Of a stretch of 30,858 nt of DNA, positions 1-9,134 are shown piece after piece. This stretch comes from DYGX01 sp035325905. Lineage in GTDB: Bacteria; Chloroflexota; Anaerolineae; Aggregatilineales; Aggregatilineaceae. The notes beneath the pieces are model-generated. The model had not been told where the DNA came from, ran no database searches, and was given only the letters and a program-made list of their open reading frames with translations. The stretch is taken from assembly GCA_035325905.1 (NCBI GenBank), contig DAOKYY010000035.1:1-30858 (forward strand), written 5' to 3'. Position 1 is the stretch's first letter. Every line of letters begins with the position of its first letter. The position numbers were made by a program, and so were the translations under genes.

Positions 1-41
1 GAAAAGTCTTCGCTTTGCGGGGTGACGCCTTGCTGAGACAC
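1..41 (-). CDS. start of an unknown gene (partial, runs off the window)
   Basis: A GTG codon at 41-39 lies 9 nt downstream of AAGGAG on the minus strand and opens 13 codons reading VSQQGVTPQSEDF up to the window edge. The strong ribosome-binding site inside the tail of the HNH gene suggests that a further gene of the same operon begins here, in a different frame. Too little is visible for any functional call. The alternative is that the site is fortuitous and the HNH frame simply continues. Confidence 0.4.
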   Translation of the reverse strand, partial: MSQQGVTPQSEDF

Positions 42-505
42 GATCGATTGCTCCTTAACGTCGAGTGTGAGTGAGAGTAGGCGGCATCCGTGAGTTGTCG
101 AAGCCCGCGCTCGATCTCCCTCAATAGCTGCCGGGTTTCGAGTTGATCCGGTGCGTTGAGCGCCAGCAGATTGACTGTCACGCGGCCTGTCGCGGTAATG
201 CCGACGAGGCGCGCGCCCCGCAATACGAAATGGTCATCCCAGGCGCCGGTTCGAGGGGGGTAGAGAGGCGTCAATTTCTGCGTCACCTGATCATAAGAGG
301 CAACGTCGCGGCCCTTACCGACATTACACTCGAAGCAGGCCCAGGCAAGGTTAGGCAGCTCAGAACTTCCGCCGTGCGCGAGCGGGATAACAGGGTCCAC
401 GTGATAACCGTAGGTGCTAACGAGATCGGGCTTGCGACAATACTCGCAGCGTCCCGCCGCCCGTTGGCGCACGGCCTCGCGCTGGCTCTCGGAAATGCGG
501 CTCAT
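1..505 (-). CDS. HNH endonuclease (3' end beyond the window)
   Basis: The frame opens with ATG at 505 and stays open to position 1, at least 168 codons. The N-terminal half is a classical zinc-type HNH domain: C20-x2-C23, then HVDPVIPLAHGGSSELPNLA (residues 35-54) and C57-x2-C60-N61. The cysteine pairs should bind structural zinc and H35, N52 and H44 form the beta-beta-alpha-metal nuclease centre. The family cuts double-stranded DNA; members occur in restriction, phage and host-defence settings, and the target here is unknown. The start overlaps the stop of the preceding small gene by ATGA, so the two are translationally coupled. About 100 further residues follow the domain without a recognisable fold. 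Confidence 0.85.
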   Translation of the reverse strand, partial: MSRISESQREAVRQRAAGRCEYCRKPDLVSTYGYHVDPVIPLAHGGSSELPNLAWACFECNVGKGRDVASYDQVTQKLTPLYPPRTGAWDDHFVLRGARLVGITATGRVTVNLLALNAPDQLETRQLLREIERGLRQLTDAAYSHSHSTLRSNRSCLSKASPRKAKTF

Positions 506-753
506 CCGGCCTGAAGCGACCTCAATGCTTTCGCCTTCAGCACCGACATCAGCCGTTCGAACTGCGCCATCTGCCCCAGAATTTGCGCTTCATCAGGGGC
601 AAGCTCGCCGGCGCTCTGGCGCTCAAGCAGGTCCTGAGCATACGCCTGTGCTTCGGGTGACGCCTGGAACGCCAGAATCTCCTGCGGTGTGGCCTTTTCG
701 ACCAGATAATCAAGCGGCTCGTCGTAGAGGGGCAGCAAGTAAACGCTGGTCAT
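502..753 (-). CDS. small hypothetical protein coupled to the HNH nuclease
   Basis: 83 residues, acidic and predicted mostly helical, beginning MTSVYLLPLYDEPLDYLVEK. No domain was recognised. ATG at 753 has GAGGA about 11 nt upstream and a promoter-like pair at 784-813, so this is the first gene of a short operon. Its TGA overlaps the ATG of the HNH gene. Small helical proteins ahead of HNH genes are common in several phyla and may be partners or inhibitors of the nuclease. That role is inference; there is no antitoxin signature such as ribbon-helix-helix or HTH. Confidence 0.75.
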   Translation of the reverse strand: MTSVYLLPLYDEPLDYLVEKATPQEILAFQASPEAQAYAQDLLERQSAGELAPDEAQILGQMAQFERLMSVLKAKALRSLQAG

Positions 754-783
754 CGGCGTAAGGTCCTCGTCTCAAGGTGCCGG

Positions 784-813
784 ATTATACCTGCGACCCG
801 CGCCACGCGACAA
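784..813 (-). promoter_or_regulatory. sigma-70-type promoter for the small protein/HNH operon
   Basis: On the minus strand TTGTCG, an 18-nt spacer and a perfect TATAAT precede the ATG at 753 by about 30 nt. Predicted transcription start is near 777. Confidence 0.6.
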
Positions 814-829
814 CCGGATCCCCGGAAAA

Positions 830-1231
830 CTAGGCCATGGCGCGCCGGAGATACGCGCGCAACGCCTCGTGGAAGGCGTCGCCGAGCGCGGCGGGATACG
901 CTTCGGCCAGGCGTTGCCCAAGCGCCATCTCGGAGTTTTCGCGCAGGAAGAAGTCGCGCTCGCGCTGGCTCCAGTCACGCCACAGCTCGCGAAAGCGCGG
1001 CTGCGCGTTCAGAGGAATAAGCACGTCCTCTGTCACCTGGGCGGCCAGGATTTCGAGCGGTCCGCCTTCCAATGAGCGCCGCACGCGGCGGTACGCCGGG
1101 GCAAACACGTCGTGCAGCAGCGGGGCGAGCGCGCCCAGCTCGTAGCCCGCGCGCGTAAACGGCGCCCGGAAGTCGGGATCGTCCCACAGATAGTCGAGCA
1201 CCCGGCTCGCGGCGCGGCAGTCGATGCACAT
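830..1231 (-). CDS. hypothetical protein
   Basis: 133 residues beginning MCIDCRAASRVLDYLW; no family recognised. It is rich in W, R and E and looks all-helical and soluble. ATG at 1231 was chosen because GGGGAGGGG lies about 9 nt upstream. An in-frame ATG at 1279 (16 residues longer, MEHINRRPG) has no ribosome-binding site, and the open frame running back to 1849 is only a shadow of the LOG gene. A CxxC pair (C2, C5) sits at the very N terminus but no second pair is seen, so zinc binding is doubtful. It is the last gene after GT2, sugar phosphotransferase, MazG and LOG and probably shares their transcript. Confidence 0.65.
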   Translation of the reverse strand: MCIDCRAASRVLDYLWDDPDFRAPFTRAGYELGALAPLLHDVFAPAYRRVRRSLEGGPLEILAAQVTEDVLIPLNAQPRFRELWRDWSQRERDFFLRENSEMALGQRLAEAYPAALGDAFHEALRAYLRRAMA

Positions 1232-1326
1232 CGGCGGTTGCCCCTCCCCAATCCCCGGCCGGCGATTGATGTGTTCCATTGTGCCACAAATTGAGGCGGG
1301 AGGATACCGGTAGATAGGCGCGGCGC

Positions 1327-1929
1327 TCAGGGCCGCTGATCGCCGAGACGCAGCGGCACGTCGGGCGGCGCGGCCCACCACGCTTCGAGCGCCGGGACAA
1401 CCTCCTCGGCGCGCTCGACCAGGGTCAGCCAGCGCACGTCGGCGGCGGAGATCGGCGCGGTTTCGGCGAACACTTCGACGATGCGCCGCCACATCGAGCC
1501 GACCAGCACGCAGGGCCGCGCCGGGATTTCGCCGACTTGCAGCAGGCTCCAGAGCAGCGCCAGCTCGCTCAGCGTGCCGACGCCGCCGCGCAGCACGACA
1601 AATGCATCGGGGCGCTGGACCAGGAAATAGAGCCGGTCGCGCAGCGTCTCGAAGGGTACGCGCTCTGTCACCCAGCGGTTCATCTCCAACCCGCGCTGCT
1701 TGAACAGCCCGACTTCCGCGCCCATGACGTGCCCGCCTGCTTCCGCCGCGCCCTGGCTGCACGCCGCCATCACGCCGCCGTAGCCGCCCGACAGCACGCA
1801 GTATCCGGCGGCGCCCAGGCTGCGCCCGACCTCGTGTGCGACCTGCCAATCTGGCTCGCCGGGCGTCACACCCGCGCTGCCGTACACGGCGACGATGCGG
1901 CGGTGGTTGGTGGAGTCAGGCGTTGTCAT
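1327..1929 (-). CDS. LOG-family protein (TIGR00725/TIGR00730-like nucleotide-binding Rossmann protein)
   Basis: 200 residues with the LOG fold. VAVYGSAG (13-20) is the first beta-loop, LSGGYGGVMAA (46-56) the nucleotide-phosphate loop, and RGGVGTLSE (114-122) matches the family PGGxGTxxE active-site motif with R in place of P. Proteins of this family, often mislabelled lysine decarboxylases, hydrolyse nucleoside 5'-monophosphates to base and ribose 5-phosphate (cytokinin-activating in plants and some bacteria) or bind nucleotides. The substrate here is unknown. ATG at 1929 overlaps the end of the mazG-like gene by 14 nt; longer starts up to 1983 lie inside that gene and are unlikely. Pairing with a nucleotide pyrophosphohydrolase suggests joint nucleotide clean-up. 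Confidence 0.85.
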   Translation of the reverse strand: MTTPDSTNHRRIVAVYGSAGVTPGEPDWQVAHEVGRSLGAAGYCVLSGGYGGVMAACSQGAAEAGGHVMGAEVGLFKQRGLEMNRWVTERVPFETLRDRLYFLVQRPDAFVVLRGGVGTLSELALLWSLLQVGEIPARPCVLVGSMWRRIVEVFAETAPISAADVRWLTLVERAEEVVPALEAWWAAPPDVPLRLGDQRP

Positions 1930-2286
1930 CGGCTGATCCGGTCCCTGTATCGCTGCCGCGCTCATGTGCCCATGTTCGCCCATAATTCGTGTCGAGCGTG
2001 TCGAGAATGGCGCGCTCCAGGTCGATGCCGGTCACGCTGGCAAGCTGGAGCAGGTACAGCGCCACGTCGGCCAATTCGCCCGCCAGCGCCTCGCGATCCT
2101 GCGCCTCGCCGTCCCACTGGAAATGCTCCAGCACTTCCGCCGCCTCGATGCAGATCGACGCGGCGAGGTTGCGCGGCGTCTGCGGGTGGATCGAGTCCGG
2201 CTCGTACCAGCCTTTGGCGCGCACAAAGTCGTGCATCAGGCGCGTGAGGTCGTCGAGGGTCAGGCGCTCGTCAGAGGGTGTGGGCA

Positions 2287-2287
<1 letters not shown>
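1916..2287 (-). CDS. MazG-like nucleotide pyrophosphohydrolase (dCTPP1/RS21-C6 type)
   Basis: 123 residues, all-helical. The segment TPRNLAASICIEAAEVLEHF (37-56) followed by ELADVALYLL (71-80) gives the E-x2-E then E-x2-D metal-binding pattern of the all-alpha NTP pyrophosphatase superfamily (E48, E51, E71, D74). The spacing and the TPRNLA/FQW signature resemble the dCTPase/RS21-C6 branch more than full-length MazG. It should hydrolyse (d)NTPs, possibly modified ones, to NMP and pyrophosphate. ATG at 2287 overlaps the TGA of the sugar phosphotransferase gene, which fixes the start. The C-terminal tail (after residue 110) is low-complexity, rich in G, S, T and D, and probably disordered. Confidence 0.88.
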
Positions 2288-3750
<1,463 letters not shown>

Positions 3751-4637
3751 AGCGGGCGCCCGCCCTTCAGCGCCAGCCCCATCAGAACCAGGCTGTGCAG
3801 CCACCAGGGCGTCGTCGGGCGATAGTGCTTCCGGTAGAAGATCAGCATCGCCCGGTAGAACTCCTGCTGCGCCCGGCGGGACTGGCGGCTCGCCGCTCGC
3901 TTGACGTGGGTCACTGTCACGCGCGGATTGTATTTCACCGTCCATCCGGCTTGCTTGATGCGGTAGGCCCAATCCAGGTCCTCTCCATACATAAAGAACG
4001 TTTCGTCGAACAGCCCGACGCGCTGGATCGCTTCGCGCCGGACCATCATGAACGCGCCCACCACCGAGTCTACCTCGGTTTCGACATCCGGGTCCAGGTA
4101 GGTCAGGTTGTAGCGGCCAAAGCGCCGGCTGCGTGGGAACAGCCTGGACAGCCCGATCATCCGGTAGAAGCTGATTTCGGGCGTCGGGAAGCTGCGGCGG
4201 CAGGCCAGGTCCAGCGAGCCGTCGAGCAGCACCAGCTTCGGACCGGCCACACCGACGCGCGGGTCGGCGTCCATGTACCCGACCATCTCGCGCAGCGCGT
4301 CCGGCGGCAGGACCGTATCCGGGTTCAGCGCCAGGGCATAGCGCGGCGCGTCGTCCGGGCCGCCGCGCTCGAACCCCAGCCGCCGCAGCCCCTGGTTGTT
4401 GGCCGCCGGATACCCGCGATTATCCGCGTTCTCGATCAGCTCTACCCGTGGGAACCCGGCGCGGACCATCTCGGCGCTGCCATCCGTCGAGGCGTTGTCG
4501 ACCACGACGACGCGGTACGTCACGCCCACCGACTGCTCGACCGAGCGCAGGCAGTCGCGCAGCAGATCGCGCGTGTTCCAGTTGACGATGACAATGCCTA
4601 GATCGAGCATGACCACTCGCGACCCCCGTGTGACGCC

Positions 4638-4666
4638 ATTCTACCGGGCCGCTCGCCATCGATCAA
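4638..4666 (-). promoter_or_regulatory. sigma-70-type promoter of the polysaccharide operon
   Basis: Minus strand TTGATC, 17-nt spacer, TAGAAT. Predicted start is near 4631, leaving a leader of about 20 nt before the GT2 gene. The rest of the 157-nt gap between GT2 and the gene ending at 4768 shows nothing else. Confidence 0.6.
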
Positions 4667-4767
4667 CTGCGCCCGGACAGCCCCACTCTCAGCATACCAC
4701 GCGCCCCGCGCCCGCCGCCGGGCCGGTGCGCAACGCTTGCCTGACGACCCGCTAACGGGGTATCACC

Positions 4768-5208
4768 TCACCCGCGCAGCAGCGATCGCACCGCCGGAAA
4801 GGTCCGTGACCACGCGCTGACCAGCCGGGCGTGCGGGCTGTTCTTCGGCGGGTTAAGCAGGGCGACCTGCACATAGCCGCGCTCGTCCAGCCGCTCGAAG
4901 ACGATGGTCGTGCCGTCGTGCGCGCCTTCGGGAAAGTAATCCTCCAGCTTGTCGACGGCCAGCGGCGCGAGAGCGGCGAGGAACTCCTCCAGCCTGGCCG
5001 GGGCGAGGGGCTGCGGCTCCCCGCGAGACAGCGGCGCGCGGAACGGGCAGCCCCGGCACGCGACCAGCATCGCCTGACCGGCGCGCTCCAGCAGCACGAA
5101 GCGGTCCTGCGCCGCCCGAAACGGCGTCACCGCCGTCAGAATGTGCAGGCGCGTCGCGTCCTGCTCTCTGGCGAACTGCCGGACTTCCCTCTCGCGATCA
5201 TCGACCAT
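4768..5208 (-). CDS. hypothetical protein translationally coupled to murE
   Basis: 146 residues, soluble, no recognised domain. A CRGCPF motif in the middle and a basic C terminus (ARLVSAWSRTFPAVRSLLRG) are the only visible landmarks. The pattern of a beta-rich first half (LHILTAVTPFRAAQDRFVLL) and a helical middle could be a small alpha/beta fold. ATG at 5208 overlaps the murE stop at 5198-5200 by 11 nt, so expression follows murE. A link with cell-wall synthesis is inferred from that coupling only. Confidence 0.75.
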   Translation of the reverse strand: MVDDREREVRQFAREQDATRLHILTAVTPFRAAQDRFVLLERAGQAMLVACRGCPFRAPLSRGEPQPLAPARLEEFLAALAPLAVDKLEDYFPEGAHDGTTIVFERLDERGYVQVALLNPPKNSPHARLVSAWSRTFPAVRSLLRG

Positions 5209-6793
5209 CGATCGGTCTGCCCTCGCTTCCGGCGTCTTTGGCGGCGGTCGGCAGCGTCAGGAGCGGCGCGCCGCGCAGGGCCGCGCGCATCGCGTCGCGG
5301 TCGTCCCACGGATACTCAACCGTGCCGAAGCACATGCTCTGTTCATGCCCTTTGCCGCACGAGATCACCAGATCGCCGGGGCGCGCCAGCGCGCAGCCGA
5401 ACGCCACCGCCCGCCCGCGATCCGGCACGCGCCAGAAGGTCTCGCCTTCCACGCCGCCGCGCTTCAGCGCGCCCTGCGCCATTTCTTCGAGAATCGCGTC
5501 CAGCGACTCGGTACGCGGGTCCTCGGCGGTCAGCACGCAGCAGTCGGCCAGCTCCATCCCGACCTCGGCCATCATGCGGCGCTTCTCGCGGTCGCGCAGC
5601 CCGGCGCTGCCGAAGACCGCGATCACGCGGCGGTCAGGCGCGATCATGGTGCGCGCCGCGTCAAGCGCGCGGCGCAGCGCATTGGGTGTATGCGCGAAAT
5701 CGACAATCGCGAGGAAGTCCTGCCCCTCATCGATGCGCTCCATGCGGCCTGGGATCGGGGGCATACGCCGCACCCCTTCGGCGATTGCGCTCGCCAGCCG
5801 GTCCCGGTCGTCGATCAGCAGCATTGCCGCCGACGCCGACGCGAGCGTGTTCGCCACGTTGAACGGCCCGACCATCGCCGACGCAATCGCGACGCGCAGG
5901 CCGCCAGGGCCGGTCAGGGTGAAGCGCGTCGCATCTGGCGCGTACACAATCTCGTGCGCCTCGACATCGGCGGGCGTGCCATCCGCCGCGTAGAGGGTGA
6001 TGCGGTCGACGCCCCGCGCCTTCTCGCGGAAGTAACCGGCGCTGGGGTCGGCGGCGTTAATCACCGCGCCCTTGCGCGTGCCCGGTTTGCGCGGGCTGGA
6101 CGCCGCCATCTCGAACAGACGCGCCTTATCGCGGCGGTACTGCTCCCAGGTGCCGTGAAAATCCAGGTGCTCGTGCGTGACGTTGGTCATCACGGCCACG
6201 TCGACAGCGACGCCGTTGACCCGCCCCTGCGCCAGCCCGTGCGAGGTCGCCTCGATCACGGCGTGGGTCAGCCCGGCGTCCACCATCCGGGCGAGGTACA
6301 TCTGCACTTCGTCGGCAGTCGGCGTGGTGACATGCAGGCCGGTTTCAAGCGCCTCGTCGCCGATCACCGCGTTGATGGTCGAGAGCAGCCCGGCGCGGAT
6401 ACCCGCCGCCAGCAGGATGCTGTGCAGCAAGACGGACGTCGTGGTCTTGCCGTCGGTCCCGGTCACGCCGATCACCGTCAGGCGGCGCGACGGGTGGCCG
6501 TAATACGCCGCCGCCAGCGGGCCGAGCGCCTGCATCCCATCGGCGACCTGCGCGTAGGGCACCGGGCACTTGACCTCGTCCGGCGCGCGTGTGCCGACGA
6601 CCGCCGCCGCGCCGCGCGCGACCGCCTCCGCGATCAGACTGTGCCCATCGACCATGCGCCCGGCGCGCGCCAGAAAGACCCCGCCCGGCGGGACGTGCTG
6701 CGCCATCTCGCTAACCGGGGCGGTGATTTCGGCGTCGTGGTCAGGCAGCGCCAGGACACCCGGAACTTCGGCCAACAGAGTGCGGAACTTCAT
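5198..6793 (-). CDS. murE: UDP-N-acetylmuramyl-tripeptide synthetase
   Basis: Cytoplasmic Mur ligase that adds the third, diamino acid residue to UDP-MurNAc-L-Ala-D-Glu at the cost of ATP. 531 residues. The N-terminal UDP-binding domain is followed by the P-loop VTGTDGKTTTS (110-120), then TTPTADEVQ, EATSHGL (EVSSHAL in most MurE), NVTHEHLDFHGTWEQYRRDK with the lysine (K223) that is normally carbamylated, and a C-terminal domain with FAHTPNALRRAL and TAEDPRTESLDAIL. The EDPR box corresponds to the DNPR box of meso-diaminopimelate enzymes, but in this phylum ornithine is also possible. ATG at 6793 has GAGGA 8 nt upstream; a start at 6838 lacks one. No other mur or division genes adjoin it. Confidence 0.93.
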   Translation of the reverse strand: MKFRTLLAEVPGVLALPDHDAEITAPVSEMAQHVPPGGVFLARAGRMVDGHSLIAEAVARGAAAVVGTRAPDEVKCPVPYAQVADGMQALGPLAAAYYGHPSRRLTVIGVTGTDGKTTTSVLLHSILLAAGIRAGLLSTINAVIGDEALETGLHVTTPTADEVQMYLARMVDAGLTHAVIEATSHGLAQGRVNGVAVDVAVMTNVTHEHLDFHGTWEQYRRDKARLFEMAASSPRKPGTRKGAVINAADPSAGYFREKARGVDRITLYAADGTPADVEAHEIVYAPDATRFTLTGPGGLRVAIASAMVGPFNVANTLASASAAMLLIDDRDRLASAIAEGVRRMPPIPGRMERIDEGQDFLAIVDFAHTPNALRRALDAARTMIAPDRRVIAVFGSAGLRDREKRRMMAEVGMELADCCVLTAEDPRTESLDAILEEMAQGALKRGGVEGETFWRVPDRGRAVAFGCALARPGDLVISCGKGHEQSMCFGTVEYPWDDRDAMRAALRGAPLLTLPTAAKDAGSEGRPIDGR

Positions 6794-6943
6794 GCTATCT
6801 TCCTCGCGTGCTTCAGAAGAACGAACAGAGCTTAGCATGTGGCGATCAGCCCCGAGCGAACCGCCAATGACTGAATCCCTAATTGTCGCCGGTGCATCGC
6901 CGTGATTGTACAGAAGAAACCGTTTTAAGGCAGCACCAACAGC

Positions 6944-6970
6944 AAAACGCGCCAGGGGTGCCCCGGCGCG
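6944..6970 (-). terminator. rho-independent terminator after the aldo/keto reductase gene
   Basis: Read on the minus strand, CGCGCCGGGGCA pairs with CCCCTGGCGCG (one bulge) and is followed by GTTTTGC. It sits 25 nt past the aldo/keto reductase stop. The remaining 150 nt up to murE hold no other recognised feature. Confidence 0.7.
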
Positions 6971-6994
6971 CGTGCCTTCAATCGGGCGCCGCGC

Positions 6995-7942
6995 TCAGAC
7001 GCCGGCTTCGTTCAGCCGCCGCACTTGCTCGGCGCTCAACGTCACGTCGAGCGCGCCCAGGTTCTCGGCAAGGTGCTCCGGCTCGCTGGCGGCCACCAGC
7101 GGGATCACCGGCGGATCGCCCTGCAACATCCACGCCAGAACCACCTGATTGGGCGTGGCCCCGACCTCGGCGGCGACTTCCCGCAGGACGCTCAGTCGCA
7201 CGTCCGAATCCGGCCCGCGATACTGGTCCGGCACAGGGCGGTCGTCGCGCACGTAAGCCCCGGCCAGCAACGCCGCGTAGGCCAGCAGGGTGAAATCGTG
7301 CCGCCGCGCCCGCACGTAGTCGAGCAGGTCCGCGTTGGCCGAGACCTGCGCGCCGAACGTCGCGCCGGGTTTGGGGCGCAGATAGGTGTGACGCTGCTGC
7401 ACGCAGCAGAACGCCGGCCAGCCGTTGGTCTCGGAGACCCAGTGCGCCTGTTCCAGCCGCCACGCGAGGTAATTGCTCGCGCCGACAAAGCGCACCTTGC
7501 CGGATTCCACCAGCCGGTGAAACGCGGTCAGGGTCTCGTCCAGCGGCGTGTTGCGGTCGTCCACGTGGGCGTAGTACAGGTCGATTGTCTCGACGCCCAG
7601 CGCGCGCAGGCTTTTCTCGGCCTCAGCTTCGATCTGCTCCGCGCGCAGCCCGCGCTCGACGCCGGGCAGCTCGAACCCGACCTTGGTCGCCAGGAACAGA
7701 TCGTTCCGGTTGCCGCGCTCGCGCATCCAGCGCCCCAGCAGCGCCTCGCTCTCGCCGCCGCGAAACCCCTCGATCCAGTGGGCGTAGATGTTGGCGGTGT
7801 CGATAAACGCGCCGCCCGCCGCGACGTACTGGTCGAGCAGCCCGTAGGACGCGCGCTCGTCGTTGCGCGTGCCGAAGTACATCGCGCCGAGACACAGCGC
7901 GCTGACGTCGACGCCGGTATTCCCCAGCGGTACTGTCTGCAT
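6995..7942 (-). CDS. aldo/keto reductase
   Basis: 315-residue cytosolic NAD(P)H-dependent oxidoreductase with a (beta/alpha)8 barrel. The catalytic tetrad is complete: D48 and Y53 in DTANIY, K87 in ATKVGFE, and H126 in LYYAHVDD. Near the C terminus, GATPNQVVLAWML and a PLVAASEPEHLAENLGAL segment form the cofactor phosphate site. It resembles general-stress/YajO-type reductases (AKR11/12 groups); the substrate is unknown. ATG at 7942 lies directly behind a purine-rich GGAGGGGGAGG; the open frame extends to 8023 through the atp terminator and was not used. It is flanked on both sides by terminators, so it is probably a single-gene unit, although no clear promoter was seen in the 110-nt gap. Confidence 0.93.
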   Translation of the reverse strand: MQTVPLGNTGVDVSALCLGAMYFGTRNDERASYGLLDQYVAAGGAFIDTANIYAHWIEGFRGGESEALLGRWMRERGNRNDLFLATKVGFELPGVERGLRAEQIEAEAEKSLRALGVETIDLYYAHVDDRNTPLDETLTAFHRLVESGKVRFVGASNYLAWRLEQAHWVSETNGWPAFCCVQQRHTYLRPKPGATFGAQVSANADLLDYVRARRHDFTLLAYAALLAGAYVRDDRPVPDQYRGPDSDVRLSVLREVAAEVGATPNQVVLAWMLQGDPPVIPLVAASEPEHLAENLGALDVTLSAEQVRRLNEAGV

Positions 7943-7992
7943 CCTCCCCCTCCTTCGCACCACCCGATCGGATGGGCTGGCTAAGCACGCAA

Positions 7993-8020
7993 ACGCCAGG
8001 GGATCAAGCGCCCCTGGCGT
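7993..8020 (-). terminator. terminator of the atp (F0) operon
   Basis: A perfect 10-bp inverted repeat (ACGCCAGGGG / CCCCTGGCGT) with an 8-nt loop, followed on the minus strand by TTGCG. The T tract is weak but the stem is strong. It lies 33 nt past the atpF stop. Confidence 0.7.
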
Positions 8021-8052
8021 CACAGCGTCCGAATGTCGACCGCGCAGCCGCG

Positions 8053-8754
8053 CTAGCGCAGGCGGTTGGACAGAGCAGCGAGGTCGCCCCGCACGCTGCC
8101 ATCGACCACCTTATCGCCGGAGCGCAGGACGAGGCCGCCCAGGATCTCCGGGTTGACCCGGTATTCCGCCTCTTCGGCGCCGGTCAGCCGCTTGATCTCG
8201 GCTTTCTCGTCGTCGGTCAGCGGCACAGCGGAAGTGACTTCGATCTTGCGGCCCAGGTTGCGGGCGTCCGCCGGAACCTCGGTGAAGAACTTCTTGACCG
8301 TCGCCCGCTGGCCCTGCTCATCGAGCGTCTGACCGATCAGGCGCTCGGCGGCGGCCATGGCAAGCTGCACGATCTGGTTGCGCGAGTCACCAAGCATACG
8401 GTTGCGCTCTTCTTCGGCCTGGATGCGAGCCTGGGCGCGGCGCTCTTCCGCCTCGCGCTCGGCCTCGCGAATCATCTGCTTGCGCTGCTCGTCGCCGCGT
8501 TGGCGCGCCTCGTCGATCAGGCGCTGGCCCTCGGCGCGGGCCTCGGCCAGCAGGCGGTCGCGCTCGCGCTCGGCGTTGGCGCGCGCTTCTTCCGCCGCGC
8601 GGGCATCTTCCAACGACTTGGAGATGCGCGCCTGGCGCTCGTCGAGCATATTCAGCACGCGCGGCCAGACGAACTTCGCCAGCAGGAAGAAGATGATGCC
8701 GAAGTTGACGATCTGCGCGATGAAAAACCCAGCATTAATCCCTAATGCGTCCAC
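8053..8754 (-). CDS. atpF: ATP synthase F0 subunit b fused to the C-terminal domain of subunit delta
   Basis: 233 residues. Residues 1-30 form the single membrane anchor (FFIAQIVNFGIIFFLLAKFV), 31-160 a long charged helical stalk with the b-type end AAERLIGQTLDEQ. Residues 168-233 (IEVTSAVPLTDDEKAEIKRL ... NPEILGGLVLRSGDKVVDGS) match the C-terminal domain of delta/OSCP, with its GG and the DGSvr signature. A plain b subunit stops near residue 160. The protein should therefore form peripheral stalk and part of the stalk-F1 joint. The N-terminal six-helix domain of delta, which grips the alpha subunits, is missing here. GTG start at 8754 with AGGAGGG upstream. Last gene of the F0 operon. Confidence 0.88.
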   Translation of the reverse strand: MDALGINAGFFIAQIVNFGIIFFLLAKFVWPRVLNMLDERQARISKSLEDARAAEEARANAERERDRLLAEARAEGQRLIDEARQRGDEQRKQMIREAEREAEERRAQARIQAEEERNRMLGDSRNQIVQLAMAAAERLIGQTLDEQGQRATVKKFFTEVPADARNLGRKIEVTSAVPLTDDEKAEIKRLTGAEEAEYRVNPEILGGLVLRSGDKVVDGSVRGDLAALSNRLR

Positions 8755-8777
8755 TGATCACCCTCCTGAACCGGTGA

Positions 8778-9017
8778 CTAAAGGAACAGGATGATCAGCG
8801 CGACGACCAGAGCGTAGATCGCCACGGCCTCCGCGAAGGCGATGCCCAGGATCATGTTCGTGGTAATCTGGCCGGAAGCGTCGGGGTTGCGCCCGATGGC
8901 GTTCAGCGCACCCTGAACCAGCAAACCGATACCGATCCCCGGACCGATCACGCCGATCATCGCCAGACCGGCACCGATAGCCTTCGCCGCGTCGACAAGG
9001 TTGCCCGTAATTTCCAT
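8778..9017 (-). CDS. atpE: ATP synthase F0 subunit c
   Basis: 79-residue hairpin of two membrane helices that oligomerises into the rotor ring. Helix 1 carries the glycine-rich packing motif (GVIGPGIGIG), the polar loop is RNPDASGQ (43-50), and helix 2 has the ion-binding carboxylate E63 in GIAFAEAVAIY. The sodium-ring signature is absent (no Q in helix 1, A rather than S/T after the glutamate), so proton specificity is inferred. GGAGAGGA precedes the ATG. Located between atpB and the b-delta fusion. Confidence 0.95.
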   Translation of the reverse strand: MEITGNLVDAAKAIGAGLAMIGVIGPGIGIGLLVQGALNAIGRNPDASGQITTNMILGIAFAEAVAIYALVVALIILFL

Positions 9018-9134
9018 GAAATCCTCTCCTGATGGGTCAAGTGCGTGAAGCGCGATGCTTCGATTGAGACAAGTCAGAGATACAGACCACGCGAAATCCG
9101 CGTGACCGATCGCACGCCGGTAAAGCGCCCGATT

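Noticed and set aside
830..1849. 339-codon minus-strand frame as one gene
   Set aside because: Its first 190 residues overlap the LOG gene in another frame and are Arg/Ala low complexity; only the last 133-149 residues look like protein.
5141..6835. 564-codon plus-strand frame opposite murE
   Set aside because: Antisense shadow of murE; no recognisable motif.
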